From: Phialocephala subalpina
Taxonomy: Eukaryota; Ascomycota; Leotiomycetes; Helotiales; Mollisiaceae
Assembly (NCBI GenBank): GCA_900073065.1
Contig: FJOG01000006.1
Location: forward strand, 32,900-96,899
Reading direction: 5' to 3'
Length of the DNA: 64,000 nt
Numbering within the stretch: position 1 is the stretch's first letter; each line of letters starts with the position of its first letter. The notes under the pieces are model-generated. The model was not told where the DNA came from, ran no database searches, and saw only the letters and a program-made list of their open reading frames with translations. Both the position numbers and the translations under genes were made by a program. Below, one piece after another: positions 55,959 through 64,000 of this stretch.

Positions 55959-58900
55959 TTTGAGTGATGAGGAAGTGAATTGAATATGAGGAAGATTGGT
56001 AGTGATGGTTGAGTCTGGAAATTGTATTGGGACGATGATGCTTGATGCTGATGAGATGTCTTGTTATGAGAAGGGGCTGCGATGCTTTATAGAGATTGTG
56101 CAGATGCTCTTGCCTCTTTTCGAACTGCGCATTGAAGCCATCGCCAATGTCCTTGGCGCCGAAGGACTTTCAAAACTTCGGCCATACAGAAACAAGATGA
56201 GATGGCGTTCTAACAAAAATGGCCTCGGCCTCACTCAGCATTCTCATCGTTAACACTGCCATGGGACGATTTGGATGTAAAAAAGTCGCTCCGCAATCGT
56301 CGAAGTCTTGGGTCGTGAGCATCTAAAAATAAACGAGGCTGCATTTCGAGCACGTAGAATACTATTCGCTGAAAATCGGATGAACTCGGCGAATGTGGCT
56401 AAATGCTCACCATTAGTGGCAGTCAGCCTCGTGGGAGATGCAATCAGCACCAAGATAATGGAGGCTGTGAGGCTGTGTGTTATGCTTATTCAAACCCGAA
56501 TGGGCGAACTCGACAAATTTTGGGGTGTTGATTCGAGGAGTCGGATCTCTGGACCAGCCACCAACGATAGGAATAACATCCCGATGGCGCATACAAATGC
56601 ATCGGAATGCATTCGCCTGAAGGACACAACAGTGCGCTTTGAGAACTGAGCGTTGATAATATTGATGGAAGAGCTCAGATACTAAAGGAAATCTGCAATA
56701 ATGACGAGGAAAAGTCCCAGATATCTCTCGGACATTTTGATGGCAAGATTCTAGCTGGCGAGGCATCTAACATGAACACTGAATCTTTTAATTTCATCAA
56801 CCTGAAACATAAATCATCCCAAGTCCATCAATTCCGATAGAATGGAAAGTGGGGAACCGACAGTTTGGTCTCGCCGACAGCGTGCTGCAGAGTCAAATCC
56901 TTGGTGATCCTGGCGGATGGAAGAGAGTGGCGCAATCACTGAACTGTTGGACCCTTTATGCAGCTTGTGCTTATGCTTATCGTGAAGATGCCATGAGATA
57001 GGAGAGAAAGGACTGAGGAGGTCGTCCGAAGCCTATTTTTGAGGATTTTGGATGCTGACAGCCTGACAGGTAGGCTTTAACGCCATGCTCTCCGCTGGTT
57101 GGGACACGAGATTCGTGGGACACTGCAGCTTTGCAGCCTTTTCCTGGTTCCCACGAGGAAACCAGGATGACAGTCCTGAGGCTAAACCATCCGGTCTTTG
57201 CTCCTTCTTCGGCGTTGAATCTTGACCTCAGGAAGAGGCACGAGGTTGACGGAACAAGAGCTGAAAGTGTACGAAGGTAGGGAGGAAGAATTTCTCTGGG
57301 CGAGGGAGCCGCCGAGACACGCCAAAACCCCGACCAAACCAGCACCTTCGCCTTTCTACACCACACGACCACACCACCAACATATCTCACAATGCAGCAG
57401 CAGCAGCACACCTCATAGCAGAGTTTCTCCGTCGAATGAGGCACCATGAGAGACCTTTCGCACAGCTGAGAAGCCGAGAGGCCGCGCTTCTTTTCTGGGA
57501 TCGAAGATATTTTCTGATCTGTTTTAGCAGCCAAAGGGTTTCAATGTGCTAGAGCCGCATCGACACTCTCCTCGATATTGACAGGTAGTCAGCTCGTACA
57601 ACATTACCGACATTCTCCTCCACATTGTGTAGCAATCATACCGTACGACTACACCGATATCAAGCCTGGAATACCCTCGAAACATTCGATCCTCCCTCAC
57701 CTGTTCCTATACTATACTTGAGCAAACAAAGCGATAGTTACAGACTACGAACAGGGCAGGCGCACCCGAAAGCCATACACTAGAATTAACTGGCTGCAGC
57801 TTCCGATTACCATCTTTCAGATACCAATAAAGCGGACATATTTGCACAAGGACATCAAGACATCGAATGCGACAATTTCATCTCTAGATTAGGACATACT
57901 ATACACAAGGACTGCATTAGGAGGTCTGCGAATACGGCAGCTTGACTGCAAAGATTCGAGATCATGCCACACAGTTCTGCTCAAAAGAACCAAGTCTATG
58001 GAGGTTACCTGCTAGATCCATTGGTCTTTGATGGAATATCTCACTATGCGCGACGATGAGGCTGATAAAGCCTCGTCGACCACACCCGAATCACCCTTCA
58101 ATCTGCGAATTTGGTCGTCTTCCTATCAGCATCTCTAGTCTACATCATCAACAGTTGCTATTTCACCTATCATCACTGCGGGCAATCACGGCGTGGATCA
58201 AGTGGTCTAGGGACTGTAGATATTTTGTATCCTGAAGCTTAGGCTTGACGAATAGTCGTTACGGCTGGCGAGCGATATTTAGTCGCAGGAGATTAAGATG
58301 ATCATAAGATATATTACCAAGCTCTAAAGGTACTGATACTCTTTGAGGCTCCGTGCGGCTTCCAACATGCACCACGAAGGTTAGCCTGAAGTTTTAAGTT
58401 TCACCGATGTTTTTTCGTAAAGATCTATGCCAATCTTGTGCTGGATCGGCTCTACTTTGGCGCCGTTCGGGAAGCCCCTGGCCGTTCACCAGGGCCGTTC
58501 TCTTTCAGTAGCAGATCCTCGTTGATCGGCATATCCATATTACCACATTCAGCATCTTATTTACCCCGCTGCACTCTTCCGTACCTTTCTCTTGAAGCTC
58601 CGCCTGCCCCACACGCCAATCACCAATAGTGATCAGCAAATGTGCCTGACAAAGGAAAAGATTCCCCAGACTCGGGCGCATGCCATTCTGCTTCTGCTGT
58701 TTGATAGTCCCTTGGGACCCTGAACATGGCATGGCCTTTCCTCTGGTTGAGTTTGTTTGGTCGTTGAAACTCCTGTCCCTGTCTCTAGCGACGTAATTCT
58801 CGATGCCACCTGTCTTGGTGAGCACTAAAGCATAGTGATAAGCTGGTCCCCACATTGGTACTTATCCTCGTCATTCTAGCAAGCAGATCATCGGATGCAT

Positions 58901-59021
58901 ATTTAACATCTGATTCCCCCACTGATATGAACTTCACTCTGATAACACTCGTTTTGATCAGACTCACTGAAGGACAAGGCCAAAAAGAGCCTCATCATCG
59001 ATCTTTACAATTCCCGCAACA
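55959..59021. other. Long intergenic region, no supported gene
   Basis: About 3 kb. Overlapping frames at 56308-56649 (plus), 56413-56766 (minus) and 56977-57534 (minus) lack motifs. A short CAG run lies near 57391-57403. The last part is the CFEM gene promoter. Confidence 0.35.
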
Positions 59022-59746
59022 ATGCAGCGCCTCGTCACGATCATCGCTCTGGGCGCTGCCCTCGCCAATGCTCAAAGTGTTTGCAATTCTTTGGTGTCTG
59101 CAGTTCCTTCCTGTGGTGTAGGTCCATCTCCGTTCGGATCAGGAACTTCAATTGACACTTTACTTAGATACCCTGTATTTATTCTGCGGGATCGAGTGTT
59201 GGATGTGCATCAACAGACTATTCCTGCCTCTGCGCCAGCGCATTACAAGTTACAACAGTCCTGAGTGGTGCTGAGAACTGTGTGATTGGATCATGCGGTG
59301 CGACTGCGTTGCAGGTTCTCACCGCTGCTCAAGCAGTGTGCTCTTGCGTCACTGCCAACCCGGTATCTGCTACCTCGACAGCTTCCACGACTTCAGCTAC
59401 TTCGACTCGGTCATCAACGGCTTCGCCCGCCTCATCGGCCTCAATTATAATTTCGACACCTGCGGCTACGACGTCTTCGCCGACATCTCTGGCCGTCACG
59501 TCAACTTCCACGTCCACAGTGTCTGCTTCGACAACTTCTGTGCCTTCGAGCTCGAGATCCTCTTCTACTAGCGGCTCGGGTATTGTTATTGATACGAGCG
59601 CGCCTCCGACTCTGACTGTGTCGGGTGTTTCGTCGACTTCATCGAGTGTCGCGACGGTTTCTGGCAATGGACAAGGGGCTGTGCGACCTCGGGGACTCGA
59701 GGGATCGATTTTAGCTATGTTCGGTGGTGTTATGGCACTGCTGTAG
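59022..59746 (+). CDS. CFEM-domain GPI-anchored protein
   Basis: Exons 59022-59117 and 59168-59746 (50-nt intron GTAGGT..ACTTAG) give 224 residues. Signal peptide MQRLVTIIALGAALANAQ; CFEM domain with the spaced cysteines of SVCNSLVSAVPSCG, IPCIYSAGSSVGCASTDYSC, LCASALQ, GAENCVIGSC and AQAVCSC; then a Ser/Thr-rich stalk and a C-terminal hydrophobic tail (ILAMFGGVMALL) for GPI attachment. CFEM proteins sit at the cell surface; some bind haem or act in host interaction. Ten Cys are visible in the region, slightly more than the classic eight. Confidence 0.9.
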
Positions 59747-61416
59747 GGCATGTATTGCTAGTGAAGGGAAAGAACATAGAAGAAGGCTGGGACTGCTGGA
59801 GGATAATGGAACGATCAAGAGCTGTTGGTATCTCTGCCCCAACGTTTCCTAATACAAACCCTATTAATTTATGATTGGTGCATTTCTCTTTCCATTTTTA
59901 CCCCTTATGTAGCGCATCATGCTTCTGATTCTAATATTGCATGCCCTTCACACGGCCGCAGTTGACCCTCAAGGTAGCCAGATGCACTGCAAAGCTCCAA
60001 CCACCAATGATGTCTACACAAATTTTCAGACCCGCCGAGATAAGTTGATGCCTTCCGCTCACCATCACCCCTCCCCCGCCTCGCTAGCTCAACCGAAGCT
60101 TAACCCCGATCTCATACCCACCTCTTCAAACTTCAATACAGATTTAAATAAGCAAAAGCTTCCCCATCAATCCGTCTAGGCCACCGAGTCGGACGTGGCC
60201 ATTCGATTAGGCGGATTGGTATCGCATACGAAGAAACCTCTAAAAACGTATTAGATTACGTTTATCCTGGTTTGCCGTCAATATTCCCACGCTTGAAAGA
60301 CAGCGTGTGAAGAAGACGGTACTAAGGTTTTGCTGGTTTTTCTTATGATTTATTTTAAAGGGTTTTTTTTGCTATGATTTTGAAGTTGTGAATGCTGCAA
60401 GCGTGAGTGTGAGTGGGATGGCTTGGTTACCAGTCCGCAATCTAGCGATTTCCCATTACGCTCCTTATAAGTTGAAAAAAGCAGCGATCCTATTGCCAAT
60501 TCCTTCTCAATTCCTTCTTTGGGGTTATCCCCTTGTTGTTCAAACTTTACGCGATTTGAACAAGGGCTTGGGATCTCTTTATGCTTTTGGCCGGAGGTTT
60601 GGGTTGGGAGGCGAGGAGTTTTAGCGAGCGAGGGAAAGGGGCCTCGGGGCTTAGACGAGAATATTTGCGATGAGCAAACTTAACGCTCTGCTGAGTCTGG
60701 TTCTCTCTGCAGTTTGTTGATATATAGCATGATGGTTTAGAAGCTACATTGCTACGTAATATCTTCAACACTTTGAGCTCACTCGCGATCCTTCGGAGTC
60801 ATGGTTCGGCCAACGTGATTTCGCCATTACTGAAAGTTTAATTTTGGGATCCAATGTTCAACTCTTCTCAAAAGCCCTACAATTCCTAGCCTTTAATTTC
60901 CTGGTCTAAAGGTCGGTCGGATCACGTGTAACGCTAGACACGCGCCAAGACTTTCGTCGCGGTCACGATCAAAGTTCCTTGTCAAAATCCTACCTTCGTA
61001 TTCCAGCACCAGCCAACGATGGATTGAACACAGCCACCTGTCAAACGACCTCATGGAACATTTGAGCCTCCGGCTAAGTTACCCGGCTATTCTGGCACAG
61101 TTGATCTGATAGCCTGCGCCAATTGACACCTCGGTTCGTCCTGCCAAGTCAAACAGCTTCTTGCTTCACCATGGCGTGCATGGGCATCATCGTGCGATTT
61201 ACCCCAGGATAAAAGTCTTGGGGAAACAGCCTTGGCAGTCTCGAAGTAGCTTGGTTGCTTCAAGATGTCTAGTCGGGGAAGTAAAGTTTTGCTTTCGATA
61301 TAATGGACCTTCGTCCCAAGATGTCCAAACCCTTTCTGCTTCTGCTTCAGCGTCGTTCATCTTTTATATCCTTCTTCAGTACTTTCATTCTTGACGCTGG
61401 GCGTTTATTATTCATA
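59747..61416. other. Intergenic, no supported gene
   Basis: About 1.7 kb. A hairpin-forming pair CCCTTGTTGTTCAAA / TTTGAACAAGGG is visible near 60530-60568. The leader of the next gene begins before 61417. Confidence 0.35.
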
Positions 61417-62542
61417 ATGCAGGAATCGTGGACTCGAATCCTTTGTTTCGCTCTTTTTTCTGTTTTGGCTTTGCAGGTTGAGGCACTGCCGAAGAAGGCT
61501 ACTGCTGCCACTGGTGGTACTGGAACGAATGTCGCGGCGGCAGCTTCTCCCAGCGTGTCTGCTGCGACTGATGGCTCGCAGATTCTAGACAAGACCGTGC
61601 AGATAAAGAAAGTCAGCATCCCCGAACGTTGAACGTATCTAACATAAATAGTGGCCTCTCTATTCGGTACAAGATTTCAGCACCGGCTAATCAGTTCACT
61701 GCCGCATCGGGGGTTACAGGAGGTACTGCAGCTGCAAATTCGACAGGGACCGCGGGCCTGAATGTGCTCTTGCATGGAGATGGTGGACAATCATTCTTTG
61801 ACTTTCCGAATCAGGCGGTACAAAACAACCTGATGGGCGTGGTCGTTTTGGCACCGAATAAAAACTTGTTCTGGGGTGGAGGAAGCGGGCTCCAACGTAC
61901 AGATGGCGTCGCTCATGCCGCCGCAGTCAACAGCTTGATCCAGGACCAGCTCTCCCAAGATGTGGCATTCGACCCCGGAAATGTGTTCTTCACTGGTGTC
62001 TCTGGCGGCTCTCTCCTGTTGTCCGGCTTCTTCGTGCCAGCTTTCGGGGCCCAGTACAAGACCGGAGTCGAGCTCAACTGCGGAGCGTTGGTACCACAGG
62101 TCAATGTCACTGATCCCAACACGCTCGCGACAAGTATGAAAATCCATTTCCAGAGCACGAAAGACGAATTGGCTTTACTTCAGCCTGCGATTCCTAAAGC
62201 TATCGCTGCGTATGAGAAGATCGCCACTGATGCGGGGATGTCTGCTGCTCAGATTGGAACAATGCAGACTGCTGATAACACACCAAATGGAGGAGGTCAT
62301 TGTGGATTTGATGGTACGGGTTTCGTGGCTGGTGTTCAGCTTATGGCTACCAATTATGCCAATGTTATGGGGCAGAATGCGAGTGGAGAGGTCACTGGTA
62401 TTGGTAATGTGTTGAAGGTGAGTGATGATTGTTAGGCTTAAAATGAAGCTTGCTGACTTGGGAATAGACCACTGTTGGAAACGAGAATCTGGTGTTTACC
62501 AGCGCCGGTAAAGCACAGCGAGACTTGATGACCTTTGTCTAG
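61417..62542 (+). CDS. Secreted serine-hydrolase-like protein (alpha/beta fold)
   Basis: The 5' exon from 61417 encodes a signal peptide (ESWTRILCFALFSVLALQVEA) and an Ala/Ser/Thr-rich stretch ending SQILDKTVQIK. The main exon begins about 61652 and reads GLSIRYKISAP, the oxyanion-type LLHGDGGQSFFDFPNQ, VVVLAPNKNLFW, the nucleophile elbow FFTGVSGGSLLLSG and a C-terminal NGGGHCGFDG (candidate His). Exon 3 is 62468-62542 (intron 62418-62467, GTGAGT..GGGAATAG), ending QRDLMTFV. Intron 1 is ambiguous: the acceptor ATAAATAG at 61651 needs a phase-2 donor, available only as GC at 61599, while the nearest GT gives a frame break. In databases this family has carried misleading F-box-type names. The substrate is unknown. 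Confidence 0.65.
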
Positions 62543-63534
62543 ACGAGAGTTAAATCGTGCATCTCATGAACGCAGAAAACACAATTACATTATACCCAGA
62601 TGATTGACCACCACTTTCTTCCAGCTTTCGAGCCTTCTGTCCTTCGACCCTCTCATGTGGTGGCAAACATCACCTCTTACGACCCTTCCCGATAGTATCA
62701 TACTTCCACGAGGTGACCTTCCACCATCACGGTAGCGCCGTTCGCGTGTTCGTTCACGCTCGCAAATGTGTGTCCGTCTGCCAGTTGCATTTCTTGTCGT
62801 CAATTGTTTTCGCATTTGATCTTTGCGTGCAATTCTTGCTACTATTCCACGGAATTTGCCTCTATGGATTCATCCTCGGCTAAGGTTGATACGGGCGAGT
62901 ACCTGAGATGTATCCATCGATTCCGAAGATGGCGCGTGATAGAGCGAATCTTTTGCTGTTGTTGCTTGGAAAGTCTTGCCGGCGAGCCCTCCGTTTCAAT
63001 GGTCTTCGGCGAAGGTATTCAGTGTTTGTCATGTATCCCGAGTTTTTGTGTTATTTATGTCGCGAAACGTAAATCTGCTTGTCTAGGTTGTAGGAGGCTA
63101 GAATATAAGTCTAGGGAGTACATTGTATTATGTAGAGATCTTAGGAAAGGGGAGAAGCTTGGTGTCCGAGTGTTCCTACCGTCCCGGTTACAAACGGACT
63201 TTTAAACGTCCTAAATAGCATGAAAATGAGCTAGCCGCCCACTTGATATTTTCAACGTCTGAACTATCTTCAAATGCTCAAGAGATCCTCAGAAAAATGA
63301 ATACTCGTACAATAAAGTGGTGCAATGTATTTGTAGAAACAGGGCGCATCAACAGTATATCCCGATGGCCTGTGGTCCATGAAAAGCCGGTCCACAACAA
63401 TTAACAAACCGACGCTGCTGCCATGTGCCATTTAGAGATAGGGACCTTTGTTCTAAAAGCTGAGAATCGCGAAGCAAAAGTTTATCTGTCGAAAGTTAAT
63501 CCCTGGAAAGTGTACCATGTTCTGACAATTGGAA
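62543..63534. other. Intergenic between convergent genes
   Basis: The frame at 62768-63205 is Cys-rich but has no motif or supporting structure. No gene called. Confidence 0.35.
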
Positions 63535-64000
63535 TCACATACCGTACTCTTTACGTTTCTCCATCAACTCTTCAAGTACTGGCCTGCGTGGTTCATTTTC
63601 ATGGTAATCCATGGCATGGTCTAGGCGATCTCCGTTGGAATTCAAATATACTTTCAAATAGTCGGCAATCTCGCGCGCTACTTCCGCTGTGTCTGGTGAG
63701 CTAGATTCTGTCAGTTTTTTGCATCTTTGTTTGGCATATAAACTTACCCCGTCCGTTTCCATGATTATAGAGCCTATGACCTTCTGTGCGATGTATCTGC
63801 GAATCGCTGCATGTCGTGTTCGCGGATCCTCTATCTCCAGTATTTTTGAATAACTAGAAATGTTCAAGGGGTAGAAATTCACCGCATGCCCTTCAATCAG
63901 ATTCGAAATATCTGCAACGCGTTTGAGAATTGTTCTATCTTCGGTATATTCTGGAATTGGTGCGATTTCGCGTCTCTGTCGATGGCTATCTCGAGTGTCG
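63535..64000 (-). CDS. Partial gene at right edge, fungal protein of unknown function
   Basis: The frame is open from the right edge: PEYTEDRTILKRVADISNLI, EGHAVNFYPLN, RTRHAAIRRYIAQKVIGSII, then AREIADYLKVYLNSNGDRLD and a C-terminus LEELMEKRKEYGM. A GTAAGT site follows METDG and a TCTAG site lies 45 nt further on, but the phases do not match, so the text between (SLYAKQRCKKLT) may be coding. The helical, charged character resembles uncharacterised proteins common in Leotiomycetes; this is recollection only. The 5' part lies beyond the window. Confidence 0.5.
   Translation of the reverse strand, partial: DTRDSHRQRREIAPIPEYTEDRTILKRVADISNLIEGHAVNFYPLNISSYSKILEIEDPRTRHAAIRRYIAQKVIGSIIMETDGVSLYAKQRCKKLTESSSPDTAEVAREIADYLKVYLNSNGDRLDHAMDYHENEPRRPVLEELMEKRKEYGM

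Noticed and set aside
56308..56766. Overlapping plus and minus frames of more than 110 codons
   Set aside because: Neither strand has a motif, signal peptide or splice support.
62768..63205. Cys-rich 145-codon frame as a secreted protein
   Set aside because: No signal peptide at a credible start, irregular Cys spacing, and no splice or context support.

Overview
The window looks like nuclear DNA of a filamentous ascomycete (Pezizomycotina). The gene content (cutinase-era wall and pectin enzymes, CFEM, GH72, SNG1-like and GH28 proteins) fits a plant-associated Leotiomycetes-type fungus, but the class is an inference. Genes are intron-containing with short GT-AG introns, mostly 47-76 nt, carrying CTAAC or CTGAC branch sites. 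One assembly gap of 376 N lies at 3326-3701. No tRNA, rRNA, CRISPR or prokaryotic structure was found.

Layout. 0-13 kb is an accessory-looking, partly decayed stretch: a broken secreted beta-propeller gene cut by the left edge, an HMG-CoA-reductase-like gene that has lost a catalytic Glu, a bicovalent-FAD oxidase, a STAND-N-terminal-like gene split by a 651-bp inverted-repeat element, and a cytochrome P450. 13-22 kb holds small or low-complexity proteins, a von Willebrand A membrane protein and an SNG1-like membrane protein. 22-43 kb is mostly conserved housekeeping or fungal core genes: GFA-domain protein, a large disordered protein, a PAF-acetylhydrolase-like gene with one nonsense codon, a Vps3844-type protein, a mitochondrial-looking membrane protein, a SET protein, CMC1 and UTP11 on a shared divergent promoter, and a large C-terminal-anchored protein. 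43-62.5 kb is rich in secreted products: gamma-glutamyltransferase, GH72 glucanosyltransferase, endopolygalacturonase, a small secreted protein, a CFEM protein and a secreted serine hydrolase. These would act together at the cell wall and host interface.

The most striking observation is that two unrelated genes, the P450 (11779-11914) and the gamma-glutamyltransferase (45265-45392), each carry an intron of almost the same sequence: about 97% identical outside one 8-bp repeat-unit difference, with the same splice ends, the same phase and the same A|TG insertion context. These are candidate introner-like elements, i.e. spliceosomal introns that multiply. The other notable items are a 161-bp MITE with identical 34-bp inverted repeats, the 651-bp element, an AT-AG intron, GC-AG introns, a possible exitron, and a set of genes each broken by one lesion.

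Exon boundaries were read by eye from splice motifs and frame continuity; where I give exon coordinates the summed exon lengths are multiples of three. Family assignments rest on recognised motifs, not on searches.
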